DNA of 64,000 bases from an uncultured Prevotellaceae bacterium. Lineage in GTDB: Bacteria; Bacteroidota; Bacteroidia; Bacteroidales; Bacteroidaceae. The stretch lies in assembly GCA_902782305.1 (NCBI GenBank), contig CACZMV010000006.1, positions 23,902-87,901 on the forward strand. The letters run 5' to 3'. The notes under the pieces are model-generated. The model had not been told where the DNA came from. It saw nothing but the letters and a program-made list of their open reading frames with translations, and made no database searches. How positions within the stretch are numbered: the stretch's first letter is position 1; every line of letters begins with the position of its first letter. This document shows, in pieces, positions 1 to 9,295 of this stretch. Position numbers and translations under genes: made by a program.

Positions 1-37
1 GTAACCGCAGACGTACGAACTTTAAAAGATGAAAAAA

Positions 38-71
38 TCGGGCTGCCATTTGGTGGCCCGACTTTTTTTTT
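38..71 (+). terminator. Rho-independent terminator of a gene upstream of the window
   Basis: An 11-bp stem (38-48 with 51-61, two G-U wobbles) is closed by a two-base loop and followed by a run of T from 63 to 71. It would end a + strand transcript entering from the left edge. Its loop and 3' arm overlap the parC promoter. Confidence 0.8.
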
Positions 72-80
72 GTACCTTTG
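49..80 (+). promoter_or_regulatory. Bacteroidetes-type promoter of parC
   Basis: -33 TTTG at 49-52 and -7 TACCTTTG at 73-80, separated by exactly 20 bases, match the Bacteroidetes sigma-A consensus. The -33 element sits in the loop of the upstream terminator hairpin and the U tract forms the spacer. The start codon is 27 bases downstream. Confidence 0.8.
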
Positions 81-107
81 CAAACAAACTGAAAACCATA
101 ATATATA

Positions 108-2804
108 ATGGACGACGAAATAAAAGACGAAATGGTGGAGCAGAGCACTGAGGAAGGAAATGCCTCAGAGTCGCACTCTGACTATCAACCTGTGAACCGA
201 TTTGACGCAGCAGCAGTGCATCACCTGAGCGGCATGTATCAGAACTGGTTTCTGGACTATGCATCGTACGTAATACTGGAGCGCGCCGTGCCCCACATCG
301 AGGACGGACTGAAACCGGTGCAGCGACGCATACTGCACTCGATGAAGCGCATGGACGACGGGCGATATAACAAGGTGGCGAACATTGTGGGACACACCAT
401 GCAATTTCACCCGCACGGCGATGCTTCCATAGGCGACGCGCTGGTGCAGATGGGACAGAAGGACCTGCTGATAGACACGCAGGGAAACTGGGGTAACATA
501 CTGACAGGAAACAGGGCTGCTGCACCACGATATATCGAGGCTAGGCTGTCGAAATTTGCACTGGACACGGTGTTCAACGCAAAGACGACGGAATGGCAGA
601 TGTCGTATGACGGCAGAAACAAGGAGCCCATCACACTGCCCGTAAAGTTCCCGTTGCTGTTGGCACAGGGTGCCGAGGGTATTGCCGTAGGCTTGTCGTC
701 GAAGATTCTGCCTCATAACTTCGTGGAGCTGTGCGATGCTGCCATCAGCTATCTGCACGGCGAAGAGTTCCACCTGTACCCCGACTTTCCCACGGGTGGC
801 AGCATAGATGTGTCGAAATATAACGACGGACAGCGTGGGGGTACGCTGAAAATACGTGCGAAGATAGAGAAGCTGGACAACAAGACGCTGGTGATTCGCG
901 AGATTCCGTTCTCGAAGACGACGGAGACCATTATCGACTCGATACTGAAAGCCATTGACAAGGGAAAAATCAAGGCGCGCCACGTGGAAGACCTGACGGC
1001 GTCGAAGGTGGAGATACAGGTGCAACTGGCTCCCGGAGTGTCGAGCGACAAGACACTGGATGCGCTGTATGCCTTCTCAGACTGCGAAATCAACATATCG
1101 CCCAACTGCTGTGTGATTGAGGACAACAAGCCGCAATTCCTGACGGTGAGCGATGTGCTGAAACACTCGACGGAACGCACGAAAGACCTGATCCGCCAAG
1201 AGCTGGAAATCAGAAAGGGCGAGCTGTTGGAGCAACTGCACTTCCAGTCGCTGGAGAAGATATTCATCGAGGAGCGCATCTATAAGGACAAGAAATTTGA
1301 GCAGGCGCCCAACATTGACGCCGTTTGCGAGCATATTGACGAAAGACTGACGCCCTACTACCCCACCCTGGTGCGTGAGGTGACGAAGGACGACATACTG
1401 AAACTGCTGGAAATAAAGATGCAGCGCATCCTGAAATTCAACAAGGAGAAGGCCGACGAGCTGATGGCGCGCATCAAGGCGGAGATAGAGGAAATAGACC
1501 GCGACCTGGCTAACCTGGTAGAGGTGACGGCACAGTGGTTCCAGTTCCTGAAGGACAAGTATGGCAAAGACCACCCACGACTGACGGAGATTCGCAACTT
1601 TGACACCATTGAGGCAACGAAGGTGGTGGAGGCCAACCAGAAGTTGTATATTAACCGTCAGGACGGATTTATAGGTACAGGACTGAAGAAGGACGAATTC
1701 GTATGCAACTGCTCGGATATCGACGACATTATCATCTTCTACAAGGATGGTAAGTTCAAGGTAGTGAAAGTGGCCGACAAATTGTTTGTGGGCAAGAACG
1801 TGATGTGGCTGGATGTGTTCAAGAAGAACGACCAGCGCACCATATACAATGCCGTATATCGTGACGGTTCGAAGGGCTACTACTACATCAAGCGCTTCAA
1901 CGTATCGTCAGTGACGCGCGACCGTGAATACGACATCACCAACGGCACGAAGGGTTCGCGCGTGGTGTACTTCACATCGAACCCGAATGGCGAGGCAGAG
2001 GTGATCAAGGTGACACTGGACCCCGCACCCAAGCTGAAGAAGGTGTTCTTCGACAAGGACTTCTCGGAGGTGATGATCAAGGGACGCAGTGCGAAGGGTA
2101 ACCTGCTGACGAAATACCAGATACACCGCATTGGCATGAAGAGCAAAGGACACTCGACGCTGGGTGGACGAAAGGTGTGGTACGACCCCGACGTGAACCG
2201 ACTGAACTACGACGAGCACGGACGACTGCTGGGCGAATTCTTTGACGGCGACCAGATACTGGTCATCCTGAAGAACGGCGACTACTACCTGACCAACTTC
2301 GACCCGAACAACCACTTCGAGGACAACATACAGCGTATAGAGAAATATGAGGTGGACAAGGTGTGGACGTGTGTGCTGTTTGATGCGGACAACCAAGGAT
2401 ATCCGTACATCAAGCGATTCCAGATGGAGGCTTCGAAGCGCAAGCAGAACTTCATTGGCGAGAACTCGAACTCGCAACAGCTGTTGCTGACGGACACCTG
2501 CTATCCACGCTTGCTGGTGACCTATGGTGGCAACGATGAGTTCCGTGGTTCGGAGGAGATAGACGCTGAGCAGTTTATTTCGGTGAAGGGATTCAAGGCC
2601 AAGGGTAAGCGACTGACTACCTTCCAATTGGGCAAGGTGGAGGAGCTGGAGCCCACACGATTCCCAGAGCCCCCAAGTGCCGAAGAACCCGACTCTTCTG
2701 ACGAGGAAGAGAATCTGGACCCTGATGCCGGCAAGAGCCAGCAGGACGTATTGGACGAACTTACCGGTCAGCTGACCATCAATTTTTTCCCCGATGAAGA
2801 GTAA
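108..2804 (+). CDS. parC: DNA topoisomerase IV subunit A
   Basis: Type IIA topoisomerase A subunit, which with ParE decatenates daughter chromosomes. The N-terminal breakage-reunion domain starts near residue 35; the motif AAAPRYIEARLS places the catalytic tyrosine at Tyr142. The winged-helix segment contains HPHGD (101-105). A coiled arm spans about 360-500, and the C-terminal half has repeated beta-blade segments. At 898 residues it is longer than E. coli ParC (752), as is usual in Bacteroidetes, and it ends in an acidic tail. It could be confused with GyrA, but I do not see a clear GyrA-box, so ParC is preferred. The start follows a strong promoter at 49-80. The end overlaps the next gene by 11 bases, so the two are probably coupled. 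Confidence 0.9.
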   Translation: MDDEIKDEMVEQSTEEGNASESHSDYQPVNRFDAAAVHHLSGMYQNWFLDYASYVILERAVPHIEDGLKPVQRRILHSMKRMDDGRYNKVANIVGHTMQFHPHGDASIGDALVQMGQKDLLIDTQGNWGNILTGNRAAAPRYIEARLSKFALDTVFNAKTTEWQMSYDGRNKEPITLPVKFPLLLAQGAEGIAVGLSSKILPHNFVELCDAAISYLHGEEFHLYPDFPTGGSIDVSKYNDGQRGGTLKIRAKIEKLDNKTLVIREIPFSKTTETIIDSILKAIDKGKIKARHVEDLTASKVEIQVQLAPGVSSDKTLDALYAFSDCEINISPNCCVIEDNKPQFLTVSDVLKHSTERTKDLIRQELEIRKGELLEQLHFQSLEKIFIEERIYKDKKFEQAPNIDAVCEHIDERLTPYYPTLVREVTKDDILKLLEIKMQRILKFNKEKADELMARIKAEIEEIDRDLANLVEVTAQWFQFLKDKYGKDHPRLTEIRNFDTIEATKVVEANQKLYINRQDGFIGTGLKKDEFVCNCSDIDDIIIFYKDGKFKVVKVADKLFVGKNVMWLDVFKKNDQRTIYNAVYRDGSKGYYYIKRFNVSSVTRDREYDITNGTKGSRVVYFTSNPNGEAEVIKVTLDPAPKLKKVFFDKDFSEVMIKGRSAKGNLLTKYQIHRIGMKSKGHSTLGGRKVWYDPDVNRLNYDEHGRLLGEFFDGDQILVILKNGDYYLTNFDPNNHFEDNIQRIEKYEVDKVWTCVLFDADNQGYPYIKRFQMEASKRKQNFIGENSNSQQLLLTDTCYPRLLVTYGGNDEFRGSEEIDAEQFISVKGFKAKGKRLTTFQLGKVEELEPTRFPEPPSAEEPDSSDEEENLDPDAGKSQQDVLDELTGQLTINFFPDEE

Positions 2805-3600
2805 GTTTCTCCTGATAGCCCTCCTCATGCCGTTTGTGGCATTGCAGGCGCAGACGAGCGACAGCACGAAGGTGATTACGAATAGCCAGATGATAGGTAT
2901 CGGAGGCACGAATGTGCTGGACACGTATCTATCGGCAGAGCACTTTACAGGTATTGGCATCAGCTATCTGTCGCATACGGAGCGACAGAAGACGGGCAAG
3001 CTATGGAGCACCATTCTGGAGCATGAGGCGAACCTGTCGAGCGTGAAAGACCGTGCGAACAAGAAGCATGAGTTGGAGGGTGCGTACAACCTGTATTGGG
3101 GAAAGCTGTACAAACTGCTACAGATCAACGAACGGTTGGGCGTGCAGGTGGGTGGAATGGTGAATGCCTCGCTGGGATTTATCTATAACACATCGAACAG
3201 CAACAATCCGGCTCAGGCACGTGCGCATGTGAACGTGATGCCTACCGCAGTGGCTACCTATCGGTTTCAGTTGTTTAACAAGCCCATCCTGGCTCGCTAT
3301 GAGGTGGGCATGAATCTGGTGGGTGTGCAGTTCTCGCCCAACTACGGACAATCGTATTACGAGATTTTCTCGCGTGGCAACTACGACCATAACATAGTGC
3401 CCACCACCATAGTCAGTGCCCCTGAGTGGCGCCACATGATAACCTTTGATGCGGCCGTCAGCAAAAAGATGACGCTGCGCATAGGCTATCTGGGCAATAT
3501 GCAGCAATCGAAAGTGAACGGACTGCGCCAGCATATCTATACACATCGGGTACTCATCGGGTTTACCCGCCGTTTCTCAATCATCTCTCACGCCCTATGA
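2794..3600 (+). CDS. DUF3316 family exported protein
   Basis: 268 residues beginning with a signal peptide (MKSKFLLIALLMPFVALQAQ). The rest is rich in alternating aromatic/polar segments ending in a strand-like tail (RVLIGFTRRF), which suggests a small outer-membrane beta-barrel. It resembles the Bacteroidetes DUF3316 family, whose function is unknown. It overlaps the parC end by 11 bases and shares an ATGA overlap with the protease gene that follows, so all three are probably one transcript. No enzymatic motif is visible. Confidence 0.75.
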   Translation: MKSKFLLIALLMPFVALQAQTSDSTKVITNSQMIGIGGTNVLDTYLSAEHFTGIGISYLSHTERQKTGKLWSTILEHEANLSSVKDRANKKHELEGAYNLYWGKLYKLLQINERLGVQVGGMVNASLGFIYNTSNSNNPAQARAHVNVMPTAVATYRFQLFNKPILARYEVGMNLVGVQFSPNYGQSYYEIFSRGNYDHNIVPTTIVSAPEWRHMITFDAAVSKKMTLRIGYLGNMQQSKVNGLRQHIYTHRVLIGFTRRFSIISHAL

Positions 3601-4592
3601 AGAAATTTCCAGTATATCTAGTCGCACTAATCACTCTAGTATCGTGTGTCGACCAAGCCGAGCAAGACAATACCCCTTCGGGTAATTTCGAGGCGCTTTG
3701 GCAGATTATGGACGAGCACTACTGCTTCTTCGACTATAAGCAGCATGCGTATGGGTTGGACTGGAATGAGGTATATAATAAATATAAGGTACGCGTGAGC
3801 GATAAGATGAAGGAAGACCAGCTGTTCGAAGTGTTGTGCGACATGCTGAGCGAACTGCGTGACGGACACGTGAACCTGGTGTATTCTTCAGACTACGGAC
3901 GCTATTGGGCTTGGCAAGAGGATTATCCCAAGAACTTCAGCGACTCGCTGGAGCGTAGGTATCTGGGTACCGACTATAAGATAGCCAGTGGACTGCGCTA
4001 TCGGGTGCTGGACGACAACATTGGATATATTCGCTACGAATCGTTCCAAAATCCTATTGGCGAGGGTAATCTGGACGACGTGCTGTCATACTTGGCACTC
4101 TGTCGCGGACTGATTATCGACATTCGCAACAATGGCGGAGGCGAACTGACCAATGCGGAACTATTAGCAGCGCGCTTTGTGCACGAGAAGACGCTGGTGG
4201 GATATATGCAGCATAAAACGGGAACAGGGCACAACGACTTCTCTGACATGGAACCTCAATATCTGGAGCCTTCGAGGAATCTGCGCTGGCACAAGCCCGT
4301 GTGCGTGCTGACCAACCGTAGTGTGTATAGTGCAGCCAACACATTTGCCGTGATGATGCGCACCCTGCCTAACGTCACGCTGATAGGCGACCATACGGGT
4401 GGAGGAAGTGGTATGCCCATGAGCAATAGTCTGCCGAACGGATGGAGCGTCCGCTACTCAGCTTGCCCGATGTACGACCAGAACCGTCAGCAGACGGAAT
4501 TCGGCATAGACCCCGATATTCAGGTGGGTATAGGTAGCTCAACGACGGAGGATGAAATCATTGAAACGGCAAGAAAATGGCTGGTTCAATAA
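3597..4592 (+). CDS. S41 family peptidase lipoprotein
   Basis: 331 residues. The N-terminus ends in a lipobox (LVSC, Cys17), so it is a predicted lipoprotein. An N-terminal helical region (about 30-90) precedes the S41 core. RSVYSAANTF places the nucleophile candidate at Ser245, and GDHTGGGSGMP follows about 22 residues later. The second motif has Gly where CtpA-type enzymes carry the general-base Lys, which resembles the tricorn/IRBP-like branch. No PDZ domain is evident. It starts inside the previous stop codon (ATGA). Substrate unknown; an envelope processing role is inferred from the lipobox. Confidence 0.82.
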   Translation: MKKFPVYLVALITLVSCVDQAEQDNTPSGNFEALWQIMDEHYCFFDYKQHAYGLDWNEVYNKYKVRVSDKMKEDQLFEVLCDMLSELRDGHVNLVYSSDYGRYWAWQEDYPKNFSDSLERRYLGTDYKIASGLRYRVLDDNIGYIRYESFQNPIGEGNLDDVLSYLALCRGLIIDIRNNGGGELTNAELLAARFVHEKTLVGYMQHKTGTGHNDFSDMEPQYLEPSRNLRWHKPVCVLTNRSVYSAANTFAVMMRTLPNVTLIGDHTGGGSGMPMSNSLPNGWSVRYSACPMYDQNRQQTEFGIDPDIQVGIGSSTTEDEIIETARKWLVQ

Positions 4593-4594
4593 AA

Positions 4595-4630
4595 TTTTTC
4601 ACTTTTCACTCTTCACTTTACACTTTTTTT
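4595..4630. repeat. Short heptamer-like array (TTCACT type)
   Basis: Repeated TTTTCAC/TCTTCAC/TTTACAC units fill the space between the S41 peptidase stop and the tRNA-Leu promoter. It belongs to the family of arrays described under findings. Confidence 0.7.
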
Positions 4631-4632
4631 AG

Positions 4633-4640
4633 TACCTTTG
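4633..4640 (+). promoter_or_regulatory. -7 box of the tRNA-Leu promoter
   Basis: TACCTTTG, 53 bases before the tRNA. No TTTG is present 19-20 bases upstream, where the TTCACT array lies. Confidence 0.65.
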
Positions 4641-4650
4641 CAGCCGCGTT

Positions 4651-4690
4651 GACAAAATTGTAAATTGTAAATTGTCAAATTGTCAATTAC
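4651..4690. repeat. Short array (AAATTGT type) in the tRNA-Leu precursor leader
   Basis: Units of the form TAAATTG/TCAAATTG repeat about five times and end three bases before the mature tRNA-Leu 5' end. It would lie in the tRNA precursor removed by RNase P. Confidence 0.65.
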
Positions 4691-4693
4691 AAT

Positions 4694-4775
4694 GCGCCTG
4701 TGGCGGAATTGGTAGACGCGCTAGACTTAGGATCTAGTGTCTCGCGACGTGCAGGTTCGAGTCCTGTCAGGCGCA
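4694..4775 (+). tRNA. tRNA-Leu(UAG)
   Basis: 82 nt. The acceptor GCGCCTG pairs with CAGGCGC. The anticodon stem CTAGA/TCTAG encloses loop CTTAGGA with anticodon TAG (4728-4730). A long variable arm (class II) and the T-loop GTTCGAG are present. CCA is not encoded. Confidence 0.95.
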
Positions 4776-4789
4776 CACAGAAAAAAAAT

Positions 4790-4830
4790 GAAGGTCGATA
4801 TCCTCACGGACGTCGGCCTTCTTCCTTTAT
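4790..4830. terminator. Bidirectional terminator between tRNA-Leu and the lipoprotein gene
   Basis: A 9-bp stem (4790-4798 with 4813-4821, one G-U) is flanked by A8 on the left and a T-rich stretch on the right. It can serve both the + strand tRNA transcript and the minus-strand asd operon. Confidence 0.7.
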
Positions 4831-4845
4831 CATGTACAAAAATTC

Positions 4846-5328
4846 TTATTTCTCTTCTTTCTTGGGGGTATAACGCACCGTCAGTGTGGGCGTATAGGTG
4901 TTCTCGAGAATGATGGCAATGAAACCATCAGAGGTATCAAAGTTGGCAACCTTGTGGTCGTCCTTCAGAATAGGACAATTAGGCCAAGCATTGAGCTCTT
5001 TCTCCAATCCGTCGCGCAAACGCTGCCACATGACACGCGTGCTGTCGTTGTTGTCGGCAATATAACTCTCCTGGATAACCTGCAACTGATTGCCCGAGAA
5101 AGCTGCCAGCACGCGGTAGGGCTTGTTCTCGCCAGCAAAAACAACGGTGCGACCGCTATCAGAAGCTGCGCTGTCAATGGCAAAGCCACGGGCAAGCATA
5201 GAGTCGACAAACTGATCGACGGGCGTGGTAAAAGCCAGTCCACGATAGTTAAAAGGTGCTTTCTGCTCAGAACAAGCTACGAAAGCAACAAGGCCCAACA
5301 GGAAAAATGCAAACTTCTTCATAAGCAT
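4846..5328 (-). CDS. Small lipoprotein of unknown function
   Basis: 160 residues (158 if the second ATG at 5322 is used, giving the more usual MKKFAFFLLG start). The signal peptide ends in a lipobox, FVAC, followed by SEQK. The mature part is about 140 residues, mixed alpha/beta, with no catalytic motif I recognise. The first possible ATG directly follows the asd stop codon, so the two genes are surely cotranscribed, with this one second. Translation of the lysine-rich tail ends 25 bases before the shared terminator. Confidence 0.75.
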   Translation of the reverse strand: MLMKKFAFFLLGLVAFVACSEQKAPFNYRGLAFTTPVDQFVDSMLARGFAIDSAASDSGRTVVFAGENKPYRVLAAFSGNQLQVIQESYIADNNDSTRVMWQRLRDGLEKELNAWPNCPILKDDHKVANFDTSDGFIAIILENTYTPTLTVRYTPKKEEK

Positions 5329-6342
5329 TTATTTAACATTACCAACTTTAATGAGGTATTCGCCAATCTGAACGGCATTCAGAGCAGCACCCTTGCGAAT
5401 CTGGTCGCCAGAGAGCCAGAAAGTAAGACCATTCTCGTCAGAGAGGTCCTTACGCACACGACCTACGAACACATCGTCCTTACCAGCAGTCTCGAGAGGC
5501 ATAGGATAAGTCAAAGTGCTGGGGTCGTCGACCAACGTACAGCCTGGAGCTGCAGCGATAGCCTTCTGAGCCTCCTCAACGCTGATGGGGCGCTCGGTCT
5601 CAATCCATACAGACTCTGAGTGAGAGCGCAGAGAAGAAACACGAACACACATAGCCGAGCACTTGGCGTCGGTATGCATAATCTTCTGTGTCTCGTTATA
5701 CATCTTCATCTCCTCCTTGGTATAGCCATTGGGCTGAAAGACGTCAATCTGAGGAATGACATTGTAAGCCAACTGATGTGGGAACTTCTTGATGGTCTTC
5801 ACCTCGCCCGTCTCAACCATCTCCTTATACTGCTGTTGCAATTCGGCCATTGCAGCGGCACCAGCACCAGAAGCACTCTGATAAGAAGAAACGTGGATGC
5901 GCTTGATGTGTGAGATATTCTCCAGAGGCTGGAGCACTACAACCATCATAATGGTGGTACAGTTAGGATTGGCAATGATGCCACGAGGACGCTTCAAAGC
6001 ATCTTCGGCATTACACTCGGGAACAACCAAGGGTACATCGTCGTCCATACGGAAAGCGCTGGAGTTGTCAATCATCACAGCACCATACTTGGTGATGGTC
6101 TCAGCAAACTCCTTCGAGGTACCGGCACCTGCAGAGGTGAAGGCAATGTCAACGTCCTTGAAGTCGTCGTTGTGCTGGAGCAGTTTTACCGTCAGCTCCT
6201 TACCACGGAAGGTATATTTGGTACCAGCACTACGCTCTGAGCCAAACAACACCAATTCGTCCATGGGGAAATTTCTCTCGTCGAGGAGTCTCAAAAACTC
6301 CTGACCTACGGCACCTGAGGCGCCCACAATTGCTACTTTCAT
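5329..6342 (-). CDS. asd: Aspartate-semialdehyde dehydrogenase
   Basis: 337 residues, full length. Catalyses NADPH-dependent reduction of aspartyl phosphate to the semialdehyde, the branch point to lysine/diaminopimelate, threonine and methionine. The nucleotide-binding GASGAVGQE lies at 7-15. The active-site motif NPNCTT gives Cys128, and the RSHSES region carries the base histidine. First gene of a two-gene minus operon with the promoter at 6378-6385. It is divergent from the antiporter operon. Confidence 0.95.
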   Translation of the reverse strand: MKVAIVGASGAVGQEFLRLLDERNFPMDELVLFGSERSAGTKYTFRGKELTVKLLQHNDDFKDVDIAFTSAGAGTSKEFAETITKYGAVMIDNSSAFRMDDDVPLVVPECNAEDALKRPRGIIANPNCTTIMMVVVLQPLENISHIKRIHVSSYQSASGAGAAAMAELQQQYKEMVETGEVKTIKKFPHQLAYNVIPQIDVFQPNGYTKEEMKMYNETQKIMHTDAKCSAMCVRVSSLRSHSESVWIETERPISVEEAQKAIAAAPGCTLVDDPSTLTYPMPLETAGKDDVFVGRVRKDLSDENGLTFWLSGDQIRKGAALNAVQIGEYLIKVGNVK

Positions 6343-6377
6343 AAGTCTAATTTTCTTGTTAATTCAATTTCCGGCTG

Positions 6378-6385
6378 CAAAGATA
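6378..6385 (-). promoter_or_regulatory. -7 box of the asd promoter
   Basis: TATCTTTG on the minus strand, 35 bases before the asd start. No good -33 TTTG; an A/T-rich array occupies that position. Confidence 0.6.
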
Positions 6386-6390
6386 CTAAA

Positions 6391-6427
6391 TAATTCATAA
6401 TTAATAATTCATAATTCATAATTATTT
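6391..6427. repeat. Short array (AATTCAT type) between divergent promoters
   Basis: TAATTCA/TAATTAA units repeat about five times between the -7 boxes of asd and the antiporter gene. The array replaces the expected -33 elements of both. Confidence 0.65.
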
Positions 6428-6430
6428 TCG

Positions 6431-6438
6431 TACCTTTG
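6431..6438 (+). promoter_or_regulatory. -7 box of the antiporter operon
   Basis: TACCTTTG, with only 8 bases to the ATG at 6447. This implies an mRNA with essentially no 5' leader. Confidence 0.65.
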
Positions 6439-6446
6439 CACCAGAA

Positions 6447-8573
6447 ATGCTGATTTTAAGTTCATATTTCCCCATAGAGAGTCCCACACTGATTTTCTTC
6501 GTGGTGCTGCTTATCATCTTGCTTGCCCCCATTATCATGGGTAAGTTGCGTATTCCGCATATCATCGGAATGGTACTGGCGGGCATGTTGATAGGCGAAC
6601 ACGGACTGAACATTCTGTCGCGCGACTCGTCGTTCGAGTTGTTTGGCAAGGTGGGATTGCTCTACATCATGTTCCTGGCGGGACTGGAGATGGACTTGGA
6701 GAGTGTGAAGAAGAACACGCGGCGATTCCTTTATTTCGGACTGCTGACGTGTTTTATTCCATTGATACTGACCTACGTAATGGCCATGTGGTGGTTGCAC
6801 TATTCGTCAACAGCGTCGTTCCTACTGGGATGCATCATGGCATCAAACACGCTGATAGCCTACCCTATCATCTCGCGTTACGGACTGCAACGTGACTCCA
6901 GCGTGATGCTCAGTGTAGGGTCGTCCATGCTTTCGCTGTTCATGGCACTATTGATGTTGGCAGCATTGGCCGCATCGTATGGCGAAGATGTAGGCTTTGG
7001 CTTCTGGATAGGATTCCTGCTGAAGTTCTTCTTGTTCTATGCAGGTTGTATCTGGCTGATTCCGAAGGCCACACGCTATTTCCTGCGTCGCTATAGTGAT
7101 GCGGTAATGCAGTTTATCTATGTGCTCTCCGTGATGTTCCTATCGGCAGCTTGTTCGGAAGCCATAGGTGTAGAGGGTATCGTGGGCGCCTTTATTGCGG
7201 GTCTTATATTAAATAGGTATATACCGCACGTATCGCCGCTGATGAATCGCATTGAGTTTACGGGTAATGCCATTTTCATCCCCTACTTCCTGATAGGTGT
7301 GGGAATGCTCATCAATGTAAGAACCCTGTTTGAGGGTACTCACATGTTGTGGGTGGTAGCCCTGATAGCTTTCTTCGGAACATTCGGAAAGGCGGTAGCT
7401 GCTTATTTCTCCAGTCTGTTGTTCCGATTGCCTAAATCGTCGGGCCACATGATGTTCGGTCTGACCTGTGCACACGCTGCCGGTGCCATTGCCATGGTAA
7501 TGGTGGGTATGCGACTGGAAATTAGTCCTGGGGTGTATCTTGTGAACAACGAGATGCTGAACGGTGTGGTTATCATGATTCTGATTACCTGCATCGTCAG
7601 CACCATGATGACAGAGCATGCAGCCAAGCAAATCATTCTGCGCGAGAAAGCGCAATGGAATCCGAATAAGAAAGAGGCTGACGATGAGAAGATTCTGCTT
7701 TGTGTAAAGTACCCTGATATTGCACCTCAATTGCTGGAACTAGCCATCATGATGCGCAACCCAAAACTGAAGAGAGAGATGGTGGCGCTGAATGTGGTCT
7801 ATGACGACAAAGCGGCCAACCAACACCGTGAACAGGGAATCAGACTGCTGGAGATGTTGCAGCAGCGAGCCAGTTCGATAGATGTCAGGATGCAGACGCA
7901 GGTTAGACTGGCTACGAACATAGCCAATGGCATCAAACATGCCTTCCGCGAGTTTGCCGCCTCGGAAATCATTATGGGTATGCACGTTCATACCGAGATA
8001 AACCCGAAGTTCTGGGGTGACTTCATACAAAGTCTGTATAACGGACTGAATAGGCAGATTGTGCTGACGCGCTTCGTACAACCTCTGAATACGCTCCGTC
8101 GCATACAAGTAGTGGTTCCGAGCAGGGCAGAGTTCGAACCGGGCTTCCACCGTTGGCTGGAGCGATTGGCGAGAATGGCCAGCAATCTGGATTGCAGGAT
8201 ACAATTCCATGGGCGAGAGGAATCGTTGGAACTTATCAGGGAATATATCAACAATCACCATACCAACGTCAGAGCGGAATACACATTTATGGCTCACTGG
8301 AACGAGTTGCCGAAGCTGGCTGAGCAGGTGAGCGAGGATCATATGTTCGTAGTGATTACTGCTCGTAAGGGTACTATCTCCTATAAAAACGCACTGGATA
8401 GGTTGCCTAACGAGTTGATGAAACACTTCTCTGGTAAGAATATCATGATTATCTTCCCTGACCAATATGGTATACAGAAGGAGGAGAGCATGACCTTCAC
8501 GGCTGCACAGCACCAGGAGGAGAGCAGTATCTACGATGCTATTCTACAATGGATTAATAAGCACAGGAAATGA
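6447..8573 (+). CDS. CPA2-family cation:proton antiporter (Kef/NhaS-like)
   Basis: 708 residues. Residues about 10-395 form a dozen hydrophobic segments typical of a sodium/potassium-proton exchanger, with loops [19 protein letters not shown] and [15 protein letters not shown]. The C-terminal 300 residues are soluble with a universal-stress-protein-like alpha/beta pattern instead of a RCK/TrkA-N domain. The start is the first ATG after the -7 box, and the next in-frame ATG would lose the first helix. It overlaps the following ATPase gene by ATGA. The transported ion cannot be read from sequence. Confidence 0.88.
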   Translation: MLILSSYFPIESPTLIFFVVLLIILLAPIIMGKLRIPHIIGMVLAGMLIGEHGLNILSRDSSFELFGKVGLLYIMFLAGLEMDLESVKKNTRRFLYFGLLTCFIPLILTYVMAMWWLHYSSTASFLLGCIMASNTLIAYPIISRYGLQRDSSVMLSVGSSMLSLFMALLMLAALAASYGEDVGFGFWIGFLLKFFLFYAGCIWLIPKATRYFLRRYSDAVMQFIYVLSVMFLSAACSEAIGVEGIVGAFIAGLILNRYIPHVSPLMNRIEFTGNAIFIPYFLIGVGMLINVRTLFEGTHMLWVVALIAFFGTFGKAVAAYFSSLLFRLPKSSGHMMFGLTCAHAAGAIAMVMVGMRLEISPGVYLVNNEMLNGVVIMILITCIVSTMMTEHAAKQIILREKAQWNPNKKEADDEKILLCVKYPDIAPQLLELAIMMRNPKLKREMVALNVVYDDKAANQHREQGIRLLEMLQQRASSIDVRMQTQVRLATNIANGIKHAFREFAASEIIMGMHVHTEINPKFWGDFIQSLYNGLNRQIVLTRFVQPLNTLRRIQVVVPSRAEFEPGFHRWLERLARMASNLDCRIQFHGREESLELIREYINNHHTNVRAEYTFMAHWNELPKLAEQVSEDHMFVVITARKGTISYKNALDRLPNELMKHFSGKNIMIIFPDQYGIQKEESMTFTAAQHQEESSIYDAILQWINKHRK

Positions 8574-9295
8574 TAGAGATAAAAGGCATAAAGAAAAGTT
8601 TCGGCTCACTGGAAGTGCTGAAAGGCATTGACCTCAACATTGAGAAAGGCGAGGTGGTGAGTATTGTAGGTCCCAGTGGTGCAGGAAAGACTACCCTACT
8701 GCAAATTATCGGTACATTGGACCGTCCCGATGCTGGCACTGTGTTCGTCGATTCCGTCGACGTAACCAAGCTGTCACAAAAGAAGCTGGCTGATTTCCGT
8801 AATCGCCACATTGGTTTTGTTTTCCAGTTTCACCAGCTGTTGCCTGAGTTTACGGCATTAGAAAACATCATGATACCAGCCTACATTGCAGGAACAAGTC
8901 ATAAGGCTGCTAAGCAGCGTGCGGAGGAGTTGTTGCAATTTATGGGGTTGAGTGACCGTGCCCACCATAAGCCCAACGAACTGAGTGGTGGTGAGAAACA
9001 GCGCGTAGCCGTGGCCCGTGCTTTGGTAAACAACCCTGCCGTGATTCTGGCTGATGAGCCCAGTGGCTCGCTGGATTCAAAGAACAAGGAGGAACTGCAC
9101 CAATTATTCTTCGATTTGCGCGATAAGTTCGGACAGACCTTCGTCATTGTTACCCACGATGAGCAGTTGGCATCTATTACCGACCGCACCATTCATATGC
9201 GAGATGGTATCCTTGAAAATCTAGAACCTCTAGATAATCAAGATGGTCTTGAGAATCTAGAAAACCCAGAAAAAACAGAAGAAGACAATGATTAA
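8570..9295 (+). CDS. ABC transporter ATP-binding protein, LolD/MacB type
   Basis: 241 residues. Walker [10 protein letters not shown] (34-42), Q-loop FQFHQLLPE, signature [15 protein letters not shown] and Walker B ILADEP are all intact. The pattern matches the LolD/MacB/FtsE group that energises lipoprotein release or efflux, but no permease lies next to it, so the partner is unknown. The last 30 residues are an odd Leu-Glu-Asn-rich tail encoded by a short DNA repeat (9212-9226 and 9248-9262, TTGARAATCTAGAA). It starts within the antiporter stop and ends 8 bases inside the next gene. Confidence 0.88.
   Translation: MIEIKGIKKSFGSLEVLKGIDLNIEKGEVVSIVGPSGAGKTTLLQIIGTLDRPDAGTVFVDSVDVTKLSQKKLADFRNRHIGFVFQFHQLLPEFTALENIMIPAYIAGTSHKAAKQRAEELLQFMGLSDRAHHKPNELSGGEKQRVAVARALVNNPAVILADEPSGSLDSKNKEELHQLFFDLRDKFGQTFVIVTHDEQLASITDRTIHMRDGILENLEPLDNQDGLENLENPEKTEEDND

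Noticed and set aside
1908-2960. 350-codon minus ORF opposite parC
   Set aside because: Antisense to the beta-blade region of parC; no recognisable motif, low plausibility.
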